Source: Carallia brachiata (lineage: Eukaryota; Streptophyta; Magnoliopsida; Malpighiales; Rhizophoraceae). Taken from it: DNA of 64,000 bases. The stretch covers positions 1,953,715-2,017,714 of the forward strand of contig JADCRB010000001.1 of the NCBI GenBank assembly GCA_021464245.1, in the 5' to 3' direction. Both the position numbers and the translations under genes were made by a program. Positions 1-10,074 of this stretch are shown here, in pieces. The notes below the pieces were generated by a model, which saw only the letters and a list, made by a program, of their open reading frames with translations, was not told the DNA's origin and made no database searches. Every line of letters starts with the position of its first letter. Positions within the stretch are counted from its first letter, which is position 1.

Positions 1-280
1 GAATGATTAACAAATTTTGGTTCTTAATATAAAATGGTAAGTTAAAATTTTTATAAAAATATTTAATTGAATTAAATATATATTTAATCTTATAAAATTA
101 ATATTTTTTTTAAAACAAACAATAAATGCTGCTATTACTTTAAAAGATGCAGTACATAAGTCAGGGAACAAAAAGAAACCATCACCGCATACACTAGTTA
201 CAGCCTGTTAGGAGTGTAGAGAAAATGAGGGAAGGAAAAGGTGAGGAAAGAAAAGTACATGGGGGAATCATGGAATTAAG

Positions 281-905
281 AATCAGATCGAACCGGTCGG
301 TTTAACTGGAAAAACTGAAAATTAGTCCTAGGTTCAGTCCAGTTCGGTTCAAGTCTAAAAATGAAATTTGGACCGAACCTAAAAAAATCGGTCAAAAACC
401 AGAAAAATCGGTCAAAAATCGGGAAAATCGAGAAAATCGGGACCGGTTGAACCGGCTCAATTTAAATCAAAAAATTTTAAATTATAATTTAACCCAAAAC
501 TTTATCTAAATTATAATTAAAACTCTAATTTTAATTAAAAATTTTAATTTAGTCCTCAATTGATTAAAAATTTCAATTTAATCTTTAAAATTTAAAAATT
601 AATATTTAATTATTATTTATAAATATTATTTTTTAAATTAATTTTTATAAATTATATTTTGTTAAATATACTAATTGTAATATCTTTAATGTATGTAAAT
701 ATTAATATAATTCTTAAAATATATTTTATTTTAAATATTTATTATCATTTTTATATAATATAATATTTTATATAATTATATAAATTATATAAAAATTTAA
801 TTTTTATATATTTAATATTAAATATCAATTTTACCCGTTTAATTGTGATTTTACCAGTCGAACCGATTGAACTTTAAACCTCTCAATTTTTCAGTTTAAT
901 AACTT
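281..905. repeat. Dispersed AACCGGT-rich repeat, probable non-autonomous hAT relative
   Basis: The left part (about 281-470) is dense in AACCGGT, GGTTCGGT and AAAATCGG motifs. The middle is AT-rich, and the right end (about 835-905) carries CCAGTCGAACCGATTGAAC. This arrangement matches the better-bounded element at 9606-10066 and the decayed one near 27888-28300, so it looks like the same family. I could not find a target-site duplication, and the limits are approximate. Bases 1-280 are AT-rich and hold nothing I can name. Confidence 0.5.
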
Positions 906-1471
906 GAGGGAACGGACTTCTCTTGTTTAGAGAAGCAGTAAAAAGAAAAGGGGCCGACAGACGGGAGAAAATATGGTTTTACCGTACAGCACGGCAGATC
1001 TCTCCGAAGGTGGGAGAAAGGGAGAGAAAAGGTTGACATAAACAGTAAAAAGACGGAATTGCCCTCGATGTCTTTAAACTAGGTCAGTTGAGGAAACCGA
1101 TATCTGTAGAAATTCGCCACCAATGTCGACAGTGAGCAGCGGAGGCATTGTGCATCTTCAAATCAGATTTCTGGGACAGGAGAAGGGTGAAGACTGTTGA
1201 TTTCATTCCATTTTCATACATAATTTGCGCTTGAACCCCTTCTATTACGCGGTGAGCCATTTTAATGCATCTGTTATGGATTTGTCTTCTTCTTTTCCCA
1301 TTTTTTTGCATCAGTCTTTGAAAATTATGCTGTTTCTGCATCGTCGTTTTCAATTTTTCTACAAATCTATAAGAAAAATGTCGGACAAAGCCTAGCAATT
1401 GTTGAATCTAAACAGACAAAAGCTTTCGATTTAAAGCAATCGTCTCATTCTCATCATCAATCACGACTCGT
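906..1471. other. Intergenic, no supported gene
   Basis: Moderately GC-containing sequence upstream of the possible small exon at 1472. A 104-codon open frame lies on the minus strand (1084-1398), but it matches no family I recognise and shows no domain. A lysine/arginine-rich stretch and one cluster of His and Cys are the only visible features. The segment may be 5' flanking or untranslated sequence of the small gene that follows. Confidence 0.35.
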
Positions 1472-1611
1472 GTGGGACGGGCAGAAGAAGAAGAAGAAGA
1501 AGAGAGGAGGGTGATAGATGGGAAGAGGAATGGAGGCAATTTGGCCCTTGTTGGCCTCTTCGGCATCGCTTTCCCTATCTTCATCTACAAAGGCATCGTC
1601 AGGGAATTTGT
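1472..1611 (+). CDS. Possible first exon of a small membrane protein (unrecognised, partial)
   Basis: From ATG 1472 the frame reads an acidic poly-Glu start, then a segment with the features of one short transmembrane helix (NLALVGLFGIAFPIFIYKGI) and the charged end VREF, followed directly by a GT donor (GTATGC). Codon composition is much less AT-biased than the surroundings. The 5' side is C/T-rich like an untranslated leader. A candidate downstream exon lies near 3107-3135, after an AG at GCAAG; one frame there reads DEDAGRPYRKFL then stop, but its phase does not match this donor. I do not recognise the family. It could be a real small gene, a decayed copy, or chance. Confidence 0.3.
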
Positions 1612-2229
1612 ATGCTCTTTCCCTTTTTTTCGTTTTCTCTCCGTACAAATCCAATATTCTTTTTCAACATATTTTTTACGGCTAAGTTTATTTTCGACGT
1701 GTAAATCTCAATTTTCAGATGCTACAGTTTTTCAATTTGATAATCCATCCATCTAATCAATGTCTTTTCTTTATTTTCTGGGTGGGCTTTTGTATCCGAT
1801 AATAACGTCCCAATTTCACGTTTCTTCAATGATATCTATCATCATAGTTAATTGTATTTGGTTTAAATCAAGGTACTAATTCCTTTGACATGAAAAAAAT
1901 TTGTTGGTGGCTATTTCAACATTGTAGTTCATAGAATAGATGCTTCATCTTGTTGCTATACTTATCATCTAACAATGAAAAAACTTGCACAAATATGAAA
2001 ATATTTTAGGGTAAGAGAATATACCTTACTTCTTCAATCTTGCATTATCTGGCGTTTGCACCATTTCTCCTCAGTGCGAATATACATATAACCCTTTACG
2101 GGATTATATGTCAAGAGAGTTATCATTATCAATTACGACGGTATCAAACATTTTTTTGTAGGGTTCAAAGATTGACCTGATCATACACAGCACCGCCGTT
2201 TTTGTAGTTTGTGTCATCTGATATTTTGC

Positions 2230-3150
2230 TGGATTTTTCTACTACTGAGAAGTGTTTTTTGATTTTTTTTTTTTTTTTGGTTTTAGTTACTGATTAGCCT
2301 AAGATTCTGTAACTATCGTGTCAGCATATGCAAGATGAAGAATTTTGTGATGATTCCTTTGAATTGATGAAGTTTGTGGGTACTTAAGCTTAGTTTCTAG
2401 TTACAAAGTTTCAAAATTGTCTGGATTTTTTTGTTTGAGGCATAATTCAACAACAACAACAACAGCAGAGCCTTAATCCCAAATTTAAGTTTGAGGCACA
2501 ATTCATAACTAAAAATTGTAGCCTTATGACTTAATGAATAAGTTAACTGAATGACTGAGTTTGCTTTTTAACAATACAACTCAATTGGTAAAAATGCCTT
2601 TTCTTTTGATTATGGTTATTATTATCTAAAGTTTTCTTCATTTTTGCTGTCTGGCATGTTATTGGTACTTTGAAACATTCCTAATCATGGTGGAACTCTC
2701 AGCCTATTTCCTGTGGCCCTACCGTCAACTTTTGTTTTTTGAAATTGGAAACCACTTTGGGCTTTGATATCTTAAGCTACATTCCCATACTTGCTCTTTT
2801 TTTGTGAACCGTGTTCCTGCTGATTCATGCGCCAGCATTTTCTGTTCTTCTTATGACTGCATTTTGGTCTTCTGACATATCTTTAACTCATGGAATGAGA
2901 TTTCTCTTGAGGATGTAGATGTATGCAATGCCATCATCTTGATAGCCCATCGTATTTTTGGGTTGTGTGTTCTAATAATGTGTTGATCTTTCTATTGTTG
3001 AGAAGTGTAATTTCATCCAGTTTTTATTTGTTTTTTTCTTTTTTTTTTGGTTATGTTGCTAATTATCCCATCATTCTGGTCTTTATGGTCACATCATATG
3101 CAAGATGAAGATGCGGGCAGGCCTTACAGAAAGTTCCTTTGAGTTGCCTC
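2230..3150 (+). repeat. Diverged direct repeat, copies near 2232-2360 and 2987-3140
   Basis: Two segments about 755 bp apart share the same order of motifs: TTTCTA..TTGAGAAGTGT, a long T run, a GGTTnTG(T)T tract, then CATATGCAAGATGAAGA followed by a TTCCTTTGA motif. This looks like an old tandem duplication covering an intron end and perhaps a short exon. The sequence between and around (1760-2230, 2360-2980, 3150-3420) is AT-rich with no supported gene. Confidence 0.45.
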
Positions 3151-3429
3151 CTGATGTTTGCTGAAAAATAATTGGGATGAAGTGTAACTGGATTCTGTTT
3201 TTGGATCATCATAGATTGTGCCTTTTCCCCAGTTTGTGAGAATTGCTTAACTTTCCTTTGTTGACTTGCACTTGTGGACCAAGTACCAACAGAAGAAATT
3301 TCAGATAGAATAAACAAAAGGAATAATGAGAGAGGATTTTTCTGCCCCAATCAAATCAGTACAAAACCATATCCAAAAATAAACAAAGTCTACAACGCTT
3401 TTTCTGACTTGCTACTTTGAAAGATCAAT

Positions 3430-3737
3430 ACATTAATTTGATGAAAATATAATTCTCAAAAGTAAATAAATTTATAGACAAGAATAACTTTTTAGTACAT
3501 AAATAACATAATGTATAAAATTTTTTAATTATACATTAATTTGATTTGGGAGTATAATAGTCATTTTTAATTAAAAAATTCTCTCTATTTTTTTTTCATA
3601 TCTAAAAAAATTATTATTTTTTCTTTATTTTTTTTTCACATTTTTCTTATCACTCTAAAAAAAATATAAAAAAACATTGAATTATATCCTTCTACTTTCT
3701 TTCTCTTCACTTTTCTATCTTCTCTATTTGCACTCCA
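3430..3737. mobile_element. MITE-like AT-rich element (approximate limits)
   Basis: An AT-rich tract ends in TTTGCACTCCAAACAAAG. The reverse complement of that end, CTTTGTTTGGAGTGC, resembles the start of the element at 22455 (GGTGTGTTTGGAGCGG). Internal blocks of T-rich and TTTTTCTTAT type sequence also resemble that family. No target duplication was found, so the left limit is a guess. Confidence 0.3.
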
Positions 3738-4440
3738 AACAAAGTGAAAAGCCCGACAGACCTAGGTCCCAAGGCCTAAAGAAAAAGCCACTAGAGCTAA
3801 ACACAGCAAGACCCAAAACCAAGGCAAACACCGGGCCGAAGGCCAACGGTCAGCTCCATTGCCCTCCTCAACTAATGGGAACGAACTGACACTAGAAACC
3901 ACTGGTGAGAGCTTTGTTGCAAGCACGTGACATCTCGCCATACAGGCTACGCAAGAACAACAAACCTAACCCGCCCGACACCACCAAACACGACAACAAC
4001 ACCAGAACCTAGGCATAGAAGAAGAGTCGAAGCTGCATCCAACCCCAGTAAACCAGCCTCAACAACCAAAGGGACACTGAAGCCGTCGGATTGCCCACAA
4101 AGCCACTCCCATCTCACATTGTACATGGCAAGACCAAACAACCAGCGCAGCAAAAAAGGGAACCTCCCTCACACCCACATTGATCGCTAAGAAGAATGGG
4201 GAGGACGGGGGAGAAGGACGCGAGCACTAAACTCCACTAGCAAAGCACGCAAGAGGACCAGCAAATACCAAGAAGATGGAAGCCAACCAAGCACCACCAC
4301 GGACAGGGACTAGAGTTGATAAAAGAAAGAAAAGAAGGCCACCATGGACCGACCCAACTGAACAAATGCCAGCACTAAATCTAGAATCCCTCGGTGCATG
4401 CTAGTGGAGCCGATGCACGTTAGAGAGATCTGGAGCAAAA
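3738..4440 (-). repeat. GC-rich block, possible degraded retroposon
   Basis: About 700 bp of clearly higher GC than the AT-rich DNA on both sides. Read on the minus strand it is G/T-rich, with CTAACGTGC followed by GCACCGAGGG-type sequence. Its composition and that motif resemble the left part of the retroposon at 7339-8190. Short open frames exist on both strands (87 and 68 codons), but none has a recognisable domain. It may be an inverted, older relative of that element; this rests on composition and short matches only. Confidence 0.35.
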
Positions 4441-6737
4441 AATTTTTTCATTTCTGTAAAATTGGTAATTGTTGGTGAATTGTACTAGATTTATGGAGTG
4501 TGTTTTAGTGTAGAACGTCTGATAATTTAGTATAAATTTGTTAACGTAACTATGAGGACTACCCTCAATTTAATGTACAGTGAGTGATGAAAGCTACAAA
4601 AAGGTGGGGGAAATTATAGTTCAAATTACTCATGAAATGTGTTTTTAACTGTTTTCTTAGCAAATAGTATTCGTATATTTATTTATTTTTTTAATGAAAA
4701 AAAAATTTAATACAGATATATCGGTTATCGCACTCATAAATTTGAATTAACCTTTTTTAATAGTTGCGTGTTATTTAACCAAATTTCACAAATTAAAACC
4801 CACAACTCAAATCCTAATAAGATAGTCTAATAAAAACTATGAATTCACATAAATATTTTTATTGAACAAGTGCAGTTATTAGTAATTTGTACAATGTAAA
4901 TAACATTATTTCATTTAAACACAATAATTTGTACCATAAAGCTAGTATTATTTTATGCACATTCAATAAGACATTCATTTAATATTTAAAATTTTTTTAA
5001 TTTCAATATATATTTTATAATTTAACATACAATAAATACTTTTTACATGTCCATAGCTGCATATCCAACAAATATTTCAGTTTTGAGTTATTGTGTCTGT
5101 TGGCGATCGGTACAAACTGACCCATCCATGAATTGTTTTTCTTGTTAAATTATACGTTCCCGTCATTGTCCGCCGTCCGAATGGAGGCGAATTGATGTAT
5201 CAGGCCATGGAGCTATGAGCTTAACTGGCTCGGAAAGACCAAAAAAAAGAAAAAAAGAAGATAATACTGATTGATTAAGTTTTACTTATTAAGCTACATG
5301 ATTATATGATTATGTTTAAATAATAATAATAAATAATATAACAATTTCTTTAATTAAGAGTTTGTTTTGGAAAGATAAATTAGGGTAGATTTCATGCAAT
5401 GAGAATGAAATTGGAGTGGGAATAGGCGTTGTTTCGAGTTTGGAAAGCCAAAAAAAAAAAAAAAAAGGCAAGGGAAAAGAAAAATGGTGGGGCCCACCTG
5501 AGCCCACCCATTTCCTTTTTGGTTGAATGTACTTTTTTGCCCTCAATTTTAATTTTTAAATTTTACTTTTTAGTAGTAAAATTAGTATTTAATACATTAT
5601 TTTCTTTCTTCTCACTTTTTATTTATTTTCAAATAAAATATTTTTATTTTTTTCTCATGTTACAGTCTCACAAATACAGCAAAGATGCAATATGTTCCTC
5701 TTCTTTATCATTCATTCATCTCATATTCTCTTTTTTTTTATTTTGTTTGCTGAACAAAAGGTAAGTCATTTATTTTTTGATGAATTTAAGTGTGAAATGA
5801 TTTATATAATATTATTGCGATTTCGAAATCACTCTGGTGAAATTTAGGATATGGATAATAGGGAATTTTTTTCTTAAATCGGCTGAAATGACTAAATTGC
5901 CCAATTGTCTCATTTTTTATTATTGTTTTTAGGGGGTTGAATTGGTATTTTACACACATTAATTTCTTTCATCATATTTTTATTTTTAACCGATTACAAA
6001 ATTTATAATGTTTTTTCTTCACATTATCTATTTTTAAATGCAAAAGAGATAAAAATTATTTCTTACCTCCAATTTTTTTCAATCCATTTTCTTCGCTCTT
6101 AGTTTCCTCTCACAGCAGGGTGTAAAAGTTTTTTTTTACCAAAAAAACAGTTGTTATCGGATGCTAATTTTTATCAGAAAATTTTTTGAAATGCATCTGT
6201 TTAAAAAGTGTCTACAATTTTATAAATTTATTATATAACAAAAATAATAATAATTATTTTTTTTAGTTATACTTGTAATTGTAATTGTGGGAGTAATTAT
6301 TCTGACACGATTCTAACTGTTTCTTTTTGTGTGGTTTGCCAGCTGTTTCCTTTCTACTGGATCTAACTTTCTCTTAAAGAAAAAACCTAGGTCTAAACGA
6401 GACCTTTTATGCTGGAGAAAAATCTTATACCCGTAAAATTTTTTAATTAGAGAAATATTTGTCTGTTTAAACGAATCATATATTTCTATTTTATATGTTA
6501 TATTTTTTTTGTAAGTACAGAAAAACGTCGTATATTTTATCTATTATGTCGTATACTACAACTACTTATGACCACTAAATTTTGCAGCTACATAATGGTC
6601 CTCTTCATGGTAATTCAAAATTTAAATTTGAATCAACTTATTATTTTATTGCGATGTTTGAAAAGATAAAAGGTCTTTGAGGGGAGCTTATATTGTTAGA
6701 ATTTAGATTTTAATTCTAATTTTGAGAAGCAAACCTG
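4441..6737. other. AT-rich intergenic, nothing supported
   Basis: Long AT-rich sequence with homopolymer runs, for example A17 near 5451, and scattered short frames made of low-complexity codons. I see no gene, RNA or clear element boundary. Confidence 0.6.
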
Positions 6738-6960
6738 AAATTATAGAAATATTGGGAGAGTTTTTAATCTAATGAATCTTATAATAGATTTAAAAAAAGA
6801 ATTGACTATATAAGTATATTTGGTAAGGCAAATGTGAAAGGGACGCAATCTAGCAAAATTATAGAAATTTAGGGGGAGTTTCTAATCTAATGAATCTTAT
6901 AATAGACACAGAAAAAGAATTGACTATATAAGTACATTTAGTGAGCCACATGCAAAAAGC
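6738..6960. repeat. 118-bp tandem duplication
   Basis: Two adjacent copies begin AAATTATAGAAAT at 6738 and 6856. They share GAGTTTNTAATCTAATGAATC and AAGAATTGACTATATAAGTA with a few substitutions. The shared TATATAAGTA could act as TATA-like sequence in an LTR, but no other LTR signal is visible. Confidence 0.75.
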
Positions 6961-7323
6961 ACATAACCTATTGGATAGTATTTAATAATTTTTTTAAAAT
7001 TATATATATCTTTCAAAATCTAACAGTTTAAATCAGTACATTTTCATTGCATGTCTTCTTAAGTGTAGTAATTTATCTTTTTCTTATAAAAAGGCAAATG
7101 AAAAGGTTTCATTGTTTTTAAGACCAAAAAAAGGGTTTTATTAGAAAAACCAGATAAAACAAAACAAAAAAAAGGTCCAATACATAATTACATTTTTTTT
7201 TGTTTATTATTTATAAGGAGAGTTGTGTGCATACTGCCCGATAGTCATAATTATGCAACTTTCATGTATATTTGGATGTGCTAACATTTAAATTTTATAC
7301 GTAAACACTTTGCGAATGACATA

Positions 7324-7338
7324 AAAAATCAGAAAAGT
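7324..7338. repeat. Left target-site duplication of the 7339-8190 retroposon
   Basis: AAAAATCAGAAAAGT occurs here and again at 8191-8205, directly after a polyA tail. A perfect 15-bp duplication is typical of target-primed reverse transcription. Confidence 0.75.
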
Positions 7339-8190
7339 AATTCATCTAAACATTCATTAATGTGGTGGGTCTGCAATCGTGCGCACGTTTGCTAACGTGC
7401 GCCGAGAGCTTACTCTGCCACTGCTGTCCCTTGGCTGATCATCTGGTTGGTCTGAGGGTTTGTGCTCCTCTGTGAGCTTCGTACCCCTCCGTGGGTTTGG
7501 TGGGTAATGGACTCTCGACTGTTTTGGTTCTGTTTTTAGCGTTCGTAGGTAGATCTGGGTCGGGTTCTTTGCTTGCTATTCTCTTTCGCGTTAGGTGCTT
7601 GGGTTGCTACTTCGCTTTGTCGGTGATCTCCCCCGCCTTCACGAGCGGGGGAGGGGTGGTTTTTGATCTGGGGGTCCCCTTGTACAAGTATCCGGTTGCG
7701 CCCTCCATGTGCTTCCTCGATCGCCGATCTCTATTTTGCTTCGGTATCCCTCACTCCGGCTCCTCTGGCTTCAACAGCTTTCCTTCAGTTTCAGCGCTTT
7801 GTGTGCGCGCTTTGGCTTGGTTGGCCTGCTCCCGGATGTTTGCCGGGGCCTCATCGCTGACCACCTGTGGGGCTTGCCATCCTCCCCGATTTGGGGTTTC
7901 GTTGCTGAGAGGCGGTGGTGGAGCGAGGTTTTGTTGACCCTCGTTCCTGTGTTCTTCTTCCAGGCTTTGGGTTGTACTCGTGTCTTGGGCTCAGGTCGGG
8001 GCTTGATTTGGGCTGCTTGGCTGTTGTTGAAGTTTGGGCCTGGGCTTGACTGTGGTGTAGGCCGTACTTTGTTGTAAATTGTGACTAGACTGCTCTGTTT
8101 TGTATATATGGTGTGAGCTTTCGGGCTGGACCTTCTATGTATATGACTTTGGTTTATGTAATACAATCTATCTTTTTTCTTTGGTCAAAA
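7339..8190 (+). mobile_element. PolyA-tailed retroposon (LINE-like 3' fragment)
   Basis: An 850-bp block that is GC-richer than its surroundings ends in CTTTGGTCAAAA and a short A run. It is flanked by a perfect 15-bp duplication (7324-7338 and 8191-8205). The structure is that of a sequence inserted by LINE machinery. Overlapping open frames of up to 148 codons exist in all plus frames, but none has a recognisable domain, and I see no reverse transcriptase or RNase H motif. It may be the untranslated end of a LINE, a SINE-like composite, or a copied host RNA. Confidence 0.65.
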
Positions 8191-8205
8191 AAAAATCAGA
8201 AAAGT

Positions 8206-8498
8206 TTTTTTTTTTTTTGTTATCTCCTAGAAAAGTTTTTTTTTTTTATGATAACTTGAGAAGGCATGCAGTAGATGACTAGATGCACGATATTTTGGAC
8301 TGTTAGATAGCAAAAAATATTTTAAATTTAAGAAAAAAAATTGAATGTCGTTAAAACGACTACGTATTTTATTACGTATCTCATCAAATATACTCAAGTA
8401 ATTAAACTCCAAAAAAAAAAAGCAAATTATTGGGTGTTTACGCATAAGAAATTACTTTCTTTTCTTTTCAGCAATAAATGTTAAACTATTTATGATCA
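8206..8498. other. AT-rich intergenic, nothing supported
   Basis: T-run-rich spacer between the retroposon target duplication and the hAT-type element. Nothing recognisable. Confidence 0.6.
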
Positions 8499-8506
8499 CA
8501 CCCAAT

Positions 8507-9461
8507 TGCAGCTGCAAATGAGCCGAGCTGAGTCTTGTCAGGTTTAGGTGTCTGCTTGTTTATTAAACGAGCCTAAAAATGAGGTTTGGTATCAGTATCA
8601 TTTACGGATGAATCGAATTCGAGCCGATCCTACTGTTATCGAGTCGAGTTTTTTAATTTTTAATGAATTATATCATTTAATTTTATAATTATAATAAAAT
8701 AATTAAAATTAAAAAACTGTATTATTATACATAAAATGAAAGAATAAAAATCGTTTATTTAAATAAAATTAAATAACTAAAAATAAATGTTCAATTTTAA
8801 TGTACAAATATAAATATATGTAATATATAATTTTGAAAATGGACTTGATGAAATTATTTTCATAACATAATAAATGAGTTATTTTTTTTAATTATTATGT
8901 ACACAAATTTTTAAATAAACTGTTCATGAGTTTAATCAAATCTGTCTTTACTCAGATTCGAGTCATTTATTAAACGAGTTTGAATTTAAACTCATGTATC
9001 AGTTGTTTAGTTAAATGAATGAGCTCAATTCAAGATCTTACCAAACTAAGCTACTGAACTTTTAATAAATATATTGACTTGCTTGCAGTCACAATCACAT
9101 ACAAGTCTTATCTAAATAAGTATATGAAATAAAAGATATAATTTTAAATTAGTAACTATTTATACTAAAAGTTAAATGGTACAATTAAGTTTATTAATAC
9201 ATTGAATGAATTTCTAACGATACATATTAAACAAATTATTAATGATATATTTGTCGAGTTTTAAACGAATTTTAAACGAGCTGTTCATGAGTCTGAATTA
9301 AATCGAGTCTACTCTTATTTAAGTTTGGCTCATTTATTAAATGAGTTTTACTTTTAAACTCGTATATCACTCGTTTAGTTAAATAAATGAGTCCGAACTG
9401 AATTTTTACTAAGCTGAATTATCAAATTTTTAACCAATATAACAACTCATTTGCAGTTCTA
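8507..9461. mobile_element. Non-autonomous hAT-type element, 955 bp
   Basis: Bounded by an 8-bp target duplication CACCCAAT (8499-8506 and 9462-9469), the length used by hAT transposases. The terminal inverted repeats are TGCAGCTGCAAATGAG at the left and, read inward from the right, TAGAACTGCAAATGAG. The interior carries repeated GAGCCGAG/TTAAACGAG motifs near both ends (8520-8660, 8930-9060, 9240-9420), a sub-terminal repeat layout typical of such elements. No transposase frame remains. Confidence 0.8.
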
Positions 9462-9605
9462 CACCCAATCCCATGCACTGAATAGAAATAAATTTGCCTC
9501 AACCACTCGTCGACAGGGGCGTGCATTTAATTCGCATTGAATTTTTCTCAACGGCTCAAGGAACAAGACAAAGTCTGATAACATAACATATTGTCTTGTC
9601 TGATT

Positions 9606-10066
9606 TAAGGTTGTCAGAACCAGATTGGTCATTGAACCAGAAACATTAGTGAGTCAAGGTTCAACCGGTTCAATCGGTCAAATTAGTATTTGAACCGATA
9701 TTTATTAATAAATATATATATATATATATATAAAAGTAATTTTAAAAAATAATACTTACATATGATTATTAAATATTACTTTTTTTATTTTCAAAGATTA
9801 AATTAGAAGTTTTGATAAATTTATGACTAAATTGAAAGTTTTAATTAAATTTAATGCAAAAATTATAATTTAAATAAATTTTGAGATCAAATTATAATTT
9901 ATGAAATTTTTATTTGGTTTGAACCAATTGAACCGGTCAAGTTTTTCACCGATTTTGATCGATCCAAGTTAAGAGTCAAAAGTTATCATGAACCGATCTA
10001 AACCTTTGACCGGCAACCGGTTAAACCGATCAGACCGTCCAATCCGGTCCAATTCTAAGAACACTG
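9606..10066. mobile_element. Non-autonomous hAT-type MITE, 461 bp
   Basis: Flanked by GTCTGATT (9598-9605) and GTCTGAAT (10067-10074), an 8-bp duplication with one change. The right terminus read inward is CAGTGTTCTTAGAA, and the left is TAAGGTTGTCAGAA, an imperfect inverted pair. Sub-terminal AACCGGT/GGTTCAA motifs lie at both ends, and the middle includes a (TA)n run at 9714-9732. Best-preserved member of the AACCGGT family in this window. Confidence 0.75.
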
Positions 10067-10074
10067 GTCTGAAT

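Noticed and set aside
7491..8077. Frames of 148 and 122 codons as a host gene
   Set aside because: They lie inside a polyA-tailed insertion with a target duplication, overlap in several frames, and show no recognisable domain.
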